The notes under the pieces are model-generated. The model was given only the letters and a program-made list of their open reading frames with translations. It was not told where the DNA came from and made no database searches. Shown here in pieces: positions 1 through 8,632 of a stretch of DNA of 64,000 nt; position 1 is the first letter of the stretch; every line of letters starts with the position of its first letter. Source of the stretch: Variovorax saccharolyticus. Lineage in GTDB: Bacteria > Pseudomonadota > Gammaproteobacteria > Burkholderiales > Burkholderiaceae_C. The stretch is taken from positions 401,203-465,202 of the forward strand of contig NZ_JASZYT010000006.1 of NCBI RefSeq assembly GCF_030316765.1, written 5' to 3'. The position numbers and the translations under genes were made by a program.

Positions 1-1308
1 AATATCCAGACACTGGGCCGGCTGGTCGACGCCGACAACGGCCGGATCAAGTTCGTGCTGCCGCAGCCGGCGCGCGAGATCCTCGGCGGCGACGACGTCG
101 ACCAGGTCTACTACCAGCTACTCGACGGCCACGGCACGCTGCTGAGCGGCGAGCGCGAAGTCCCGTTCCCGGGCACCGACGACCCGCCGATTCCCGGCGT
201 GGTCTATCTGCGCGACGGCCAGATCCACGGCCAGAGGGTGCGCATCGCCTCGCTGTGGGTCGCCGGCAGCACGCCGGACGCGCCGCTGGCGCTGCTGCAG
301 GTGGCCGAGACGCGCGAGAAGCAGTCGGTGCTGGCGACCGAGATCATCAAGGGCGTGCTGCTGCCGCAGTTCGCCATCCTGCCGCTGGCGGTGCTGCTGA
401 TCTGGCTGGCGCTGGTGCGCGGCATCAAGCCGCTGTCGGTGGTCGAGGCGCGGATCCGCGAGCGCAAGCCCGGCGACCTGAGCCCGCTGGACGAATCCTC
501 GGTGCCGCTCGAGGTGGTGCCGCTGGTGCTGTCGGTGAATGACCTGCTGAGCAAGCTCAACGATTCGATCGGCACCCAGAAGCGCTTCCTGGCCGATGCG
601 GCGCACCAGCTCAAGACCCCGCTGGCCGGCCTGCGCATGCAGGCCGACCTGGCGCAGCGCGAAGGCGCCAATGCCGACGAGCTCAAGAAATCGCTCAAGC
701 AGATCGGCCGCGCCAGCGTGCGCGCCACGCACACGGTCAACCAGCTGCTGTCGCTGGCGCGCGCCGAAGGCAGCGGCGCCAACATCGGGCGCCAGCCCTG
801 CGACCTGGCGCGGCTCACGATCGAGGTGGTGCGCGAGGCGGTGCCACGGGCGATCGACAAGCGCATCGACCTCGGCTACGAAGGCGCGGAAACCGGCTCG
901 CCCGGCGTGGTGTTCGAGGGCAATCCGACGCTGCTGAAGGAACTGGTGCGCAACCTGGTCGACAACGCGCTCAACTACACGCCCTCGGTGCCCGAGCGGC
1001 CCGGCGTCATCACGGCGCGGGTGCTGGTCGACCCCTTCGGCCACGTGCTGGTGCTGCAGGTCGAGGACAACGGCCCGGGCATCGCCGAGCACGATCGCGA
1101 ACTGGTGTTCCAGCCCTTCTACCGCGTGCTGGGCAACGAGGCCGACGGCTCCGGGCTGGGCCTGCCGATCGTGCGCGAGATCGCGCGCCAGCACTTCGCG
1201 ACCGTTCGACTCGAGGACGCCCACCCGGGGCAGCAGCCGCCGGGGACACTGGTGACTCTGCGCATCGATGCGGGCCCCCACGCGCAGCCCGGGAAGGGCG
1301 CCGGCTAG
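1..1308 (+). CDS. TctE-like sensor histidine kinase, 5' end cut by window
   Basis: This is the C-terminal part of a membrane sensor kinase of a two-component system; the frame is open to base 1, so the start lies outside the window. A periplasmic sensor segment is followed by a transmembrane stretch around 352-435. The dimerisation box contains AAHQLKTPL with the phospho-acceptor His at codon 604-606. The ATPase domain shows an N box (LVDNALNYTP), a G1 box (DNGPGI) and a G2 box (GSGLGLPIV). The H-box wording and the sensor layout match the TctE/QseC group, which is known to control tricarboxylate uptake; the actual ligand is inferred. The response regulator presumably lies upstream. The 3' end overlaps the convergent small gene by 4 bases. 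Confidence 0.9.
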   Translation, partial: NIQTLGRLVDADNGRIKFVLPQPAREILGGDDVDQVYYQLLDGHGTLLSGEREVPFPGTDDPPIPGVVYLRDGQIHGQRVRIASLWVAGSTPDAPLALLQVAETREKQSVLATEIIKGVLLPQFAILPLAVLLIWLALVRGIKPLSVVEARIRERKPGDLSPLDESSVPLEVVPLVLSVNDLLSKLNDSIGTQKRFLADAAHQLKTPLAGLRMQADLAQREGANADELKKSLKQIGRASVRATHTVNQLLSLARAEGSGANIGRQPCDLARLTIEVVREAVPRAIDKRIDLGYEGAETGSPGVVFEGNPTLLKELVRNLVDNALNYTPSVPERPGVITARVLVDPFGHVLVLQVEDNGPGIAEHDRELVFQPFYRVLGNEADGSGLGLPIVREIARQHFATVRLEDAHPGQQPPGTLVTLRIDAGPHAQPGKGAG

Positions 1309-1493
1309 GGCTTGGCCGGTGGATTCTTGCGGATCTGCAGCATCTCGGGCCGGACCTGCTGCTGCAGGCGCTGCGGCTCGGTCTCGCTGAAGCGGGCCGG
1401 CTCGGCGCCGAAGAGGGCGAGTGCGCCGCGGGTCCAGGCGAAGTAGCCCAGGTTGGCGATCAGGAGCGCAGCGACGAGCAGCCGCAGCATCAT
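1305..1493 (-). CDS. small membrane-anchored protein downstream of birA
   Basis: A 62-residue protein with one N-terminal hydrophobic segment (about residues 2-20), followed by a charged, Gln- and Arg-rich soluble tail. Its start codon overlaps the birA stop (ATGA arrangement), so it is probably the last gene of the SET-birA operon and translationally coupled. It resembles short single-span proteins often found after birA in Comamonadaceae, but I recognise no domain and assign no function. The overlap with the birA stop and the downstream convergent kinase gene leave no other plausible use for the segment. The topology is predicted from hydrophobicity only. Confidence 0.6.
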   Translation of the reverse strand: MMLRLLVAALLIANLGYFAWTRGALALFGAEPARFSETEPQRLQQQVRPEMLQIRKNPPAKP

Positions 1494-2287
1494 CGCGGTC
1501 CGGACTGCGGCCGGACGCTGACTTCGGCGCTGCTGATCAGCTGGACGCCGGCGGCCGTCCGCACCAGCAGCTCGCCGCCCCAGCCCACGCCCTCGCAGTG
1601 CCCTTCGGTGCCGTCGCTCAGGCGGACGTCGCGGCCGCGCAGGACGTCCCGCTCGGCAAACCGGGCCGCGAAGGGCACGAAGCCGCGGTCGTTGAAGAGC
1701 AGCACGTCACGCACCAGCGGCACCACGATCTCGCGCAGCACCTCGCCCGGCGTGATGTCGGGGCGCCATTCCTTCAGCCAGGCCGGCGGGGTGTTGAGGC
1801 CCACGGCCTCGCGTGGCCCGACATTGATGCCGATGCCGATCACGAGGTAGCGATCGCTGGCGTCAGGCTGGAGCAGGGCGGTCTCGATGAGGATGCCGGC
1901 GAGCTTGCGCTCCTCTTTCCATACGTCGTTGGGCCATTTGAGCTTCACGCCGGCGGCCTGCGTGGGGTCCAGGCTCTCGGCGACGCTGGCGCCCACCGCC
2001 AGCGACAGGCCGGACCAGTCGCGCGGCGCCAGCGGCAAGCCGAGGGAGAAGGTCAGCGAGGGCGGCTCGCCGGCGTCCTGCGCGCTCTGCCAGGGCCGGC
2101 CCATCCGGCCGCGGCCGGCCGTCTGCCGCACGGCCACGAGCAGCACCGGGGCATTGCGGCCATCGCGCGCACGGCGCATCAGTTCGCTGTTGGTGGAATC
2201 GATCTCGGCCACCACCTCGACCCGCAGGCCGGGCAGCATCGGCTGCAGGCCCTGCGTGATCTCGTCTTCGAACCAGGGGGCGGCCAT
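1490..2287 (-). CDS. birA: biotin--[acetyl-CoA-carboxylase] ligase
   Basis: A 265-residue cytoplasmic biotin protein ligase that makes biotinyl-5'-AMP and transfers biotin to the carboxyl-carrier protein of acetyl-CoA carboxylase. The nucleotide/biotin loop GRGRMGRPW lies at residues 58-66, KWPND at 117-121 and GIGIN at 151-155. A small C-terminal SH3-like domain follows. There is no N-terminal helix-turn-helix, so it is a monofunctional (class I) ligase and not a repressor. The ATG at 2287 was chosen because it falls 2 bases after the SET gene stop; an in-frame upstream extension would run through the poly-lysine-coding tract and has no homology to ligases. It is probably co-transcribed with the SET gene and the small membrane protein. 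Confidence 0.93.
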   Translation of the reverse strand: MAAPWFEDEITQGLQPMLPGLRVEVVAEIDSTNSELMRRARDGRNAPVLLVAVRQTAGRGRMGRPWQSAQDAGEPPSLTFSLGLPLAPRDWSGLSLAVGASVAESLDPTQAAGVKLKWPNDVWKEERKLAGILIETALLQPDASDRYLVIGIGINVGPREAVGLNTPPAWLKEWRPDITPGEVLREIVVPLVRDVLLFNDRGFVPFAARFAERDVLRGRDVRLSDGTEGHCEGVGWGGELLVRTAAGVQLISSAEVSVRPQSGPR

Positions 2288-2289
2288 GC

Positions 2290-2871
2290 TCAGTGCTTGT
2301 CGGACTTTTCGGCCTTGGCGCTTTTCTTGTCGGCTTTCTTCTTGTTCTTTTTCTTTTTCTTGCCGTTCTTCTTCTTTTTCTTCTTCTTGCCCTCGTCCTC
2401 GTCTTCCTTGGGCGCCAGCAAGGTGCCGCGGCAGTCCGAAGAGCCGCACCAGCAAGGGAACTCGGACAGCAGCTTCTCGGTGTAGGGCTCGTCGATGATC
2501 AGGCCGTAGTCGTAGCTCAGCTCCTCGCCGGCGGCGATGTTGCGCAAGGCCTTGATGTAGATCCGGCCGTCCTGCTCGTCGGCCTCGCAGCTCGGCTCGC
2601 AGGAGTGGTTGATCCAGCGAGCGGCGTTGCCGTTGACGTTGCCATCGATCACACGGTCGTCATCGATGTGGAAGTAGAAGGTGTGGTTCGGCTGGGCCGG
2701 GTCGTGCGGGTGGCGGCGCAGGGCTTCCTTCCACGAGATGACCTCGCCCTTGTACTCGATGAGCGTTTCTCCCTCTGCAATATCCTGCACGGCGAAGACG
2801 CCGTTGCCATGGACGCTGGAGCGCCGCGTCTGGATTCGGCGGCCGCCGGAAATGGGGGATTTTGAAGGCAT
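2290..2871 (-). CDS. SET-domain protein lysine methyltransferase with poly-lysine tail
   Basis: A 193-residue protein with a SET fold that uses S-adenosylmethionine to methylate lysine side chains. The hallmark motifs are RWINHSC at residues 85-91 and the catalytic SYDYG at 119-123. A post-SET-like zinc cluster CWC...C lies at 140-147. From residue 161 the chain is almost entirely Lys with a few Asn, Asp, Ala and Ser. Such a tail suggests nucleic-acid binding or self-methylation; this is inference. The gene is first of a minus-strand group with birA only 2 bases downstream, and is divergent from topB. The substrate in bacteria is unknown. The tail is encoded by A-rich codons unlike the surrounding GC-rich sequence. 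Confidence 0.88.
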   Translation of the reverse strand: MPSKSPISGGRRIQTRRSSVHGNGVFAVQDIAEGETLIEYKGEVISWKEALRRHPHDPAQPNHTFYFHIDDDRVIDGNVNGNAARWINHSCEPSCEADEQDGRIYIKALRNIAAGEELSYDYGLIIDEPYTEKLLSEFPCWCGSSDCRGTLLAPKEDEDEGKKKKKKKNGKKKKKNKKKADKKSAKAEKSDKH

Positions 2872-2942
2872 CGCCGAAGTCTGTTAGTTTGAATATGTAC
2901 GCATGCGCGTGCGCGTACGCACGCGAGAAGCGCCAGATTGTA

Positions 2943-3038
2943 TGTGGCCCCCACGCTCCCCCACTGCGTGTGGGTCGCTGCCCCCCGAGGGGGCCGCAGG
3001 CCGCCTTGGGGCGGCCCGGCGGCGGCCTGGTGGCCCCC
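2943..3038. repeat. dispersed GC-rich palindromic repeat, copy 1
   Basis: This block of roughly 96 bases recurs in inverted orientation at 62523-62618 with only a few differences over nearly the full length. It begins with TGTGGCCCCCACGCTCCCCC, contains a CCCCC/GGGGG hairpin and a second hairpin built on GGCCGCCTTGGGGCGGCC. No coding potential is apparent. It lies in the 245-base gap between the divergent SET and topB genes, so promoters for both must share the gap with it. It looks like a REP-type intergenic element; its function is unknown. Confidence 0.75.
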
Positions 3039-3116
3039 GGCCCTCGCCTGAGAGGCGAGAGGGAGGGGCGTTCCGGTCTGGTGCGGGCGGGTGAACAGAA
3101 TGAATAGGATTGGTTG

Positions 3117-6050
3117 ATGAAAACTTTGGTGATTGCAGAGAAGCCGTCGGTGGCGCAGGACATCGTGCGGGCGCTGACGCCGGTGGCCGGCAAGTTCGAC
3201 AAGCACGACGAGCACTTCGAGAACGAGAAGTACGTCGTGACCAGCGCGGTCGGCCACCTGGTGGAGATCCAGGCGCCCGAGGAGTTCGACGTCAAGCGCG
3301 GCAAGTGGAGTTTCGCCAACCTGCCGGTGATCCCGCCGCGCTTCGACCTGAAGCCGGTCGACAAGACCAAGACCCGGCTCAACGCCGTGGTCAAGCAGGC
3401 CAAGCGCAAGGACGTGACGCAGCTGGTCAACGCCTGCGACGCGGGCCGCGAGGGCGAGCTGATCTTCCGCCTGATCGAGCAGTACGCCGGCGGCAAGGCG
3501 CCGCTGGGCAAGCCGGTCAAGCGCCTGTGGCTGCAGTCGATGACGCCGCAGGCGATCCGCGAAGGCTTCGACCAGCTGCGCAGCGAGCAGCAGATGCAGG
3601 GCCTGGCCGATGCCGCGCGCTCGCGCTCCGAGGCCGACTGGCTGGTCGGCATCAACGGCACGCGCGCCATGACCGCCTTCAACTCGCGCGACGGCGGCTT
3701 CTTCCTGACCACCGTCGGCCGGGTGCAGACGCCGACGCTGTCGGTGGTGGTCGAGCGCGAGGAGAAGATCCGCAAGTTCGTGAGCCGCGACTACTGGGAA
3801 GTGCACGGCAGCTTCCTGGCCGAGGCCGGCACCTACCCCGGCAAGTGGTTCGACCCGAACTGGAAGAAGCCGCCGCCCGGCCCCGACGGCGCGGCCGATC
3901 CCGAGCAGCGCGCCGACCGGGTCTGGAACGAGCGCGAGGCGCGCGAGATCGCCGACGCCGCGCGCGGCAAGCCGGCCACCGTCACCGAGGAGAGCAAGCC
4001 CACCACCTCGGCGTCGCCGCTGCTGTTCGACCTGACCTCGCTGCAGCGCGAGGCCAACGGCCGCTTCGGCTTCAGCGCCAAGACCACGCTGGCGCTGGCG
4101 CAGAGCCTCTACGAACGCCACAAGGCGCTGACCTATCCGCGGACCGACTCGCGCGCACTGCCCGAGGACTACCTGCCGGTGGTCAAGGACACGATGAACA
4201 TGCTCGCCAACAGCGGCATGAAGCACCTTGCGCCCTTCGCCCGCCAGGCGGTCGACAACAACTACGTGAAGCCGTCGAAGCGCATCTTCGACAACGCCAA
4301 GGTCAGCGATCACTTCGCGATCATCCCGACCCTGCAGGCGCCCAGCGGACTCTCGGACGCCGAGCAGAAGCTGTACGACTTCGTGGTGCGGCGCTTCATG
4401 TCGGTGTTCTTCCCGAGCGCCGAGTACCAGGTCACGACGCGCATCAGCACGGTCGAGCAGGGCGGCAAGAAGTATCCGTTCCGCACGGACGGCAAGGTGC
4501 TCGTGAAGGCCGGCTGGCTCGCGATCTGGGGCAAGGAGGCCGAGGACGACGAGAAGGAAGACGACAAGGACGGCAAGCGGCTGGTGCCGGTCAAGCCCGG
4601 CGAAGTGGTGAAGGCTGAGACGGTCGACCTCAAGGGACTGAAGACCCGGCCGCCCGCGCGCTACTCCGAAGCCACGCTCCTCGGCGCCATGGAAGGCGCC
4701 GGCAAGACCATCGACGACGATGAACTGCGCGAGGCCATGCAGGAGAAGGGCCTCGGCACGCCGGCCACGCGGGCGGCCATCATCGAAGGGCTGCTGGCCG
4801 AGAAGTACATGCTGCGCGAAGGGCGCGAACTGATCCCGACGGCCAAGGCTTTCCAGCTCATGACGCTGCTGCGCGGGCTGGGCGTCGAGGAATTGTCCAA
4901 GGCCGAGCTCACCGGCGAGTGGGAATACAAGCTGGCGCAGATGGAGCACGGCAAGCTCAGCCGCGCCGACTTCATGGCCGAGATCGCCGAGATGACCGAG
5001 CACATCGTGCGCAAGGCCAAGGAGTACGACCGCGACACGGTGCCGGGCGACTACGCGACGCTCGCGACGCCGTGCCCGAACTGCGGCGGCGTGGTCAAGG
5101 AGAACTACCGGCGCTACAGCTGCACCGGCAAGCCGGGGCAGGAAGCTTGCGGCTTCTCCTTCGGCAAGTCGCCGGCCGGCCGCACCTTCGAGGTGGCCGA
5201 GGCCGAGGCACTGCTGCGCGACAAGCACATCGGCCCGCTGGAGGGCTTCCGCTCGAAGGCCGGCTGGCCTTTCACTTCCGAGATCATTCTCAAGTTCGAC
5301 GAGGAAGCGAAGAACTGGAAGCTGGAGTTCGACTTCGGCGACGACAAGAACGCCGACACCGGCGAGATCGTCGACTTCAGTCAGCAGGACACCGTGGGCC
5401 CGTGCCCGGTCTGCGGCGCGCCGGTGTTCGAGCACGGCAGCAACTACGTCTGCGAGAAGTCGGTGCCGACCACCGCGCAGCCGACGCCGAGCTGCACGTT
5501 CAAGACCGGCAAGATCATCCTGCAGCAGCCGATCGAGCGGGCCCAGGTCGAGAAGCTGCTGGCCACCGGCAAGACCGATCTGCTCGACAAGTTCGTCTCG
5601 ATGCGCACGCGCCGCGCCTTCAAGGCCTTCCTCACATGGAACAAGGAAGAGGGCAAGGTGACCTTCGAATTCGAGCCGCGGACCAGCAAGTTCCCGCCGC
5701 GCAAGACCTTCGCCAAGGCGGCGCCGGCGGCGGCCAAGAAGGCCGCAGCCAAGACGCCGGCCGCCAAGAAGGTCGCAGCGGCGAAGAAGGCCGCTGCGCC
5801 CAAGGCCCCGCGCAAGCCCGGCGCCGGACTCAAGCCCAGCGACGCGCTGGCTGCGGTGATCGGCGCCGAACCGGTCGCGCGCACCGAGGTCATCAAGAAG
5901 CTGTGGGACTACATCAAGGCCAACGGCCTGCAGGACGCGGCCAACAAGCGCGCCATCAATGCCGACGCCAAGCTCAAGCCGGTGTTCGGCAAGGACCAGG
6001 TGACGATGTTCGAGCTGGCCGGCATCGTCGGCAAGCACCTCAGCGCATGA
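3117..6050 (+). CDS. topB: DNA topoisomerase III with zinc ribbons and C-terminal SWIB domain
   Basis: A 977-residue type IA topoisomerase that cuts one DNA strand and passes another through. The TOPRIM domain starts at IAEKPS and carries the acidic triad DAGREGE at 108-114. The active-site Tyr is residue 340 in LTYPRTDSR. Two Cys-rich zinc ribbons lie near 652-680 and 763-800. A Lys/Ala/Pro-rich linker (about 865-902) leads to a SWIB/MDM2-type domain (about 903-977). E. coli TopB is near 650 residues, so the C-terminal third is an addition. The ATG at 3117 is preferred over the TTG one codon upstream. It is divergent from the SET gene across a repeat-bearing gap. Confidence 0.93.
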   Translation: MKTLVIAEKPSVAQDIVRALTPVAGKFDKHDEHFENEKYVVTSAVGHLVEIQAPEEFDVKRGKWSFANLPVIPPRFDLKPVDKTKTRLNAVVKQAKRKDVTQLVNACDAGREGELIFRLIEQYAGGKAPLGKPVKRLWLQSMTPQAIREGFDQLRSEQQMQGLADAARSRSEADWLVGINGTRAMTAFNSRDGGFFLTTVGRVQTPTLSVVVEREEKIRKFVSRDYWEVHGSFLAEAGTYPGKWFDPNWKKPPPGPDGAADPEQRADRVWNEREAREIADAARGKPATVTEESKPTTSASPLLFDLTSLQREANGRFGFSAKTTLALAQSLYERHKALTYPRTDSRALPEDYLPVVKDTMNMLANSGMKHLAPFARQAVDNNYVKPSKRIFDNAKVSDHFAIIPTLQAPSGLSDAEQKLYDFVVRRFMSVFFPSAEYQVTTRISTVEQGGKKYPFRTDGKVLVKAGWLAIWGKEAEDDEKEDDKDGKRLVPVKPGEVVKAETVDLKGLKTRPPARYSEATLLGAMEGAGKTIDDDELREAMQEKGLGTPATRAAIIEGLLAEKYMLREGRELIPTAKAFQLMTLLRGLGVEELSKAELTGEWEYKLAQMEHGKLSRADFMAEIAEMTEHIVRKAKEYDRDTVPGDYATLATPCPNCGGVVKENYRRYSCTGKPGQEACGFSFGKSPAGRTFEVAEAEALLRDKHIGPLEGFRSKAGWPFTSEIILKFDEEAKNWKLEFDFGDDKNADTGEIVDFSQQDTVGPCPVCGAPVFEHGSNYVCEKSVPTTAQPTPSCTFKTGKIILQQPIERAQVEKLLATGKTDLLDKFVSMRTRRAFKAFLTWNKEEGKVTFEFEPRTSKFPPRKTFAKAAPAAAKKAAAKTPAAKKVAAAKKAAAPKAPRKPGAGLKPSDALAAVIGAEPVARTEVIKKLWDYIKANGLQDAANKRAINADAKLKPVFGKDQVTMFELAGIVGKHLSA

Positions 6051-6061
6051 AGGAGATCCGC

Positions 6062-6235
6062 ATGAAGACACTGCTCGCGGTGGCGTTCGCCGCCACCCTC
6101 TGCCTGGCCGCGGGCTGCGCCTCGCGTGGCGCCTCGAGCGCCGACGGCGGCAATTCCGCGGGCAGCAGCAGCGGCATCACCGTGTTCGGCACGATCGACG
6201 CCAACGTCAGCAACGTCAAGAACCAGAGCCGCTGA
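6062..6235 (+). CDS. small lipoprotein
   Basis: A 57-residue protein with a classic type II signal peptide: a short basic N-terminus, a hydrophobic core and the lipobox LAAGC with the lipidated Cys at residue 19. The mature part is short, rich in Gly and Ser and probably flexible. An AAGGAG ribosome-binding site sits just upstream, overlapping the end of topB. Its TGA stop overlaps the ATG of the amidohydrolase gene (TGATG), so the two are probably translationally coupled. No function can be assigned. It is probably exported to the inner face of the outer membrane. Confidence 0.75.
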   Translation: MKTLLAVAFAATLCLAAGCASRGASSADGGNSAGSSSGITVFGTIDANVSNVKNQSR

Positions 6236-7725
6236 TGCCGGGCGCCGCGGCTTCGCTGGACTGCGCCTGGCTGCTGGCCGAGCCGGGCACCGAAGCGGCG
6301 CGGGCCGACGTCCGCATCACGATCGGCGGCGATCGCATCGCGGCCATCACGCCGCGCGATGGCGTCGCGGCGGGGCCGCGCCGGCTGGTGCTGCCGGCGC
6401 TGTCGAACGCGCACGATCACGCGCGCACCTTCCGTACCGCGACCCTCGGCGCCGGCGGGCAGCCGCTCGAAAGCTGGCTGCACTTCCAGGGCGTGCTGCC
6501 GGGCATGGACCCCTACCTGTGCGCCGCGACTTCCTTCGCGCGCTCGGTGCGGCATGGCGTCGCCAACCTGATGGTCCACTACACGCGCGTACAGGGCGGC
6601 ATGAGCTACGCCGACGAGGCGCTCGCCGTGGTCCGGGCAGCGCGCGACGTCGGCGTGCGCATCGGCTTCGCGATCGCGATGCGCGACCGGCAGGGCATCG
6701 GCTACTGCGAGGATGCGCAGGTGCTGCAGGCGCTGCGGCCCGGCATCCGCGATGCGGTCGCCGGGCGACTGTCGGTCAGGCCGCAAGCGCCGGCGCAGCA
6801 GCTGGCGCTGGTCGACGAGGTCGCGCGGCGGGTGCGCGAAGAGGGCCTCGAGAACCACTGCACCGTGCAGTACGGACCCAGTGCCGTGCAATGGTGCGGC
6901 ACCCCGCTGCTCGAGGCGATCGCCCAGGCCTCGGCCGACACGGGGAGGCCGGTCCACATGCACTGCCTGGAGACAAGCTACCAGCGGCAATGGGCCGACC
7001 GGGAGCATCCGGGCGGCATCCTTCGCTTCCTGGACGACATCGGACTGCTGAGCCCGCGCCTCACGCTGGCGCACTGCGCCTGGGCGCGCCCCGACGAACT
7101 CGCCCTGCTGGCCGAGAAAGGCGTGACGATCGCGGTCAACACCAGCTCGAACCTCGGGCTCAAGTCCGGTATCGCGCCGGTGCCCGGGATGCTGAAGCAA
7201 GGCTGCCGCATCGCGATGGGCCTGGACGGCGGCGCCTTCGACGACGACGACGACGCCTTGCGCGAGATGCGGCTGGCCCATGCGCTGCACCGCGGCTGGG
7301 GATTCGACACCACGATGACGCGCGCCCAGCTGTGGGATTTCGCCGCCCGCAACGGCCCGCGCAGCGTGCGCGGCGGTGCTGCGACGGGCGGCCGCATCGC
7401 GCCCGGCGAGCCGGCCGACCTGGTCGTGCTCGACTGGGACGCGCTGGACGACGACAGCCTGTTCCCCGACATCGACCCGCTCGACCTGCTGCTGGCTCGC
7501 GCCCACGGCGGCCACATCGCGCAGGTGCTGGTCGGCGGCCGCCGGGTGGTCGACCAGGGCCGTGTCCAGGGCATCGACGAGCCGGCGATGAAGGCCGAGC
7601 TGCTCGCCCGCATGCGGGCGGCGCTGGCAGCCGACGGCACGCCCGCGGCCTGGCTGGCCACGGCGCGCGCACTGGCCGAGGACCTGGCGCCGTTCTATCG
7701 CGAAGGCCGCTTCGGCTGCTGCTGA
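6235..7725 (+). CDS. amidohydrolase-family deaminase/hydrolase
   Basis: A 496-residue metal-dependent hydrolase of the amidohydrolase superfamily (TrzA/AtzA/guanine-deaminase-like branch). Metal ligands are visible: the NAHDH pair (His60, His62), the HMHCLE segment (His241, His243, with Glu246 as likely acid/base), a later His280 and Asp331 in MGLDGG. The chain ends in a composite beta domain with PADLVVLDW. Cytosolic; probably opens or deaminates a cyclic nitrogenous compound, but the substrate is not readable from the sequence. It starts inside the stop of the lipoprotein gene and faces the glutamine-amidotransferase-like gene 25 bases away. Confidence 0.85.
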   Translation: MPGAAASLDCAWLLAEPGTEAARADVRITIGGDRIAAITPRDGVAAGPRRLVLPALSNAHDHARTFRTATLGAGGQPLESWLHFQGVLPGMDPYLCAATSFARSVRHGVANLMVHYTRVQGGMSYADEALAVVRAARDVGVRIGFAIAMRDRQGIGYCEDAQVLQALRPGIRDAVAGRLSVRPQAPAQQLALVDEVARRVREEGLENHCTVQYGPSAVQWCGTPLLEAIAQASADTGRPVHMHCLETSYQRQWADREHPGGILRFLDDIGLLSPRLTLAHCAWARPDELALLAEKGVTIAVNTSSNLGLKSGIAPVPGMLKQGCRIAMGLDGGAFDDDDDALREMRLAHALHRGWGFDTTMTRAQLWDFAARNGPRSVRGGAATGGRIAPGEPADLVVLDWDALDDDSLFPDIDPLDLLLARAHGGHIAQVLVGGRRVVDQGRVQGIDEPAMKAELLARMRAALAADGTPAAWLATARALAEDLAPFYREGRFGCC

Positions 7726-7750
7726 GCGGGCCGGCGCGCGGCGGTTTCGC

Positions 7751-8632
7751 TCAGCGCATCAGCAGTGCCTGCCGCAGCAGCCGCGCCGCGCGGTTGCGGA
7801 TGCGGCCCGGCGCGCTGCGCAACGGCCCCTTCGGGCTCACCTTGGCGGTCGCGCAGGCCCAGAGGAAATCCTGCAGGATGGCCGTGTCGTCGACCGTGTC
7901 GGTGGCGCCATAGGTGTGGAACTCCGGATGCCACTGGGTGGCCGCGATGTAGCTGCGGCCGCGGTCGGCCTTGCGGCGGATGGCCTCCGGGATGCGGTCG
8001 GGGATGCTCCAGGCATCGACCTCGAAGCCGGGCGCCAGGTCCTTCACGCCCTGGTGGTGGATGCTGTTGACGCGGGCGCTCTCCATGCCCGGATAGAGCT
8101 TCGACAGGCGCGAGCCGGGCGTGATGCTGATCTCGTGGAAGTTCTGGTCGTAGGTCACGGCGTCGCGGTGCCGCATCGCGTTCGGGTGCTGCGCCTCGAT
8201 GTCCTGGTAGAGCGTGCCGCCGAAGGCCACGTTGATCAGCTGCAGGCCCCGGCAGACACCGAAGATCGGCTTGCCGGCCTGCTCGAAGGCCTCGACCAGC
8301 GCCAGGTCGTAGAGATCGCGGATGCGGTCGCCGACCCAGGCGTCCTTGAGCGGCACCTCGCCGTAGCTGCCGGGCCAGACGTCGGCGCCGCCATGCATCA
8401 CGACGCCGTCCAGCCACTCGGCGTAGTGCGACAGCTTGGTGTCGCCGCGCGCGGTCTCGCCGGTCGGGCAGGGCACCATCACCACCATCGCGCCGGCCGA
8501 CATCAGCCAGTGCGCGATCGACTGCTCGACGTACTGGAGCGTCTTGTTGGTGAACAGCGAACGCGCCGGGTCGGCATGGGAGAAGCAGGCGGACAGGCCG
8601 ATCTTGAGACGCCCGGAAACGGTTTGTGACAT
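7751..8632 (-). CDS. class I glutamine amidotransferase-like hydrolase (PuuD-type)
   Basis: A 293-residue protein of the peptidase C26 family, to which gamma-glutamyl-GABA hydrolase PuuD belongs. The nucleophile elbow GVCRG has Cys127. The partner residues are in QWHPEF (His235, Glu237). It would release glutamate from a gamma-glutamyl amide; the exact substrate is inferred only to family level. The C-terminus has an Arg-rich extension after the catalytic domain. The start at 8632 gives the usual N-terminal beta strand (KIGLSA). It is divergent from the isomerase-like gene at 8794 and convergent with the amidohydrolase, which may process a related nitrogen compound. Confidence 0.85.
   Translation of the reverse strand: MSQTVSGRLKIGLSACFSHADPARSLFTNKTLQYVEQSIAHWLMSAGAMVVMVPCPTGETARGDTKLSHYAEWLDGVVMHGGADVWPGSYGEVPLKDAWVGDRIRDLYDLALVEAFEQAGKPIFGVCRGLQLINVAFGGTLYQDIEAQHPNAMRHRDAVTYDQNFHEISITPGSRLSKLYPGMESARVNSIHHQGVKDLAPGFEVDAWSIPDRIPEAIRRKADRGRSYIAATQWHPEFHTYGATDTVDDTAILQDFLWACATAKVSPKGPLRSAPGRIRNRAARLLRQALLMR

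Noticed and set aside
2649..6071. A long frame on the minus strand across topB
   Set aside because: The sense frame encodes a complete topoisomerase with all motifs. The antisense protein is low-complexity (Leu/Arg/Gly-rich) and no start or context supports it.
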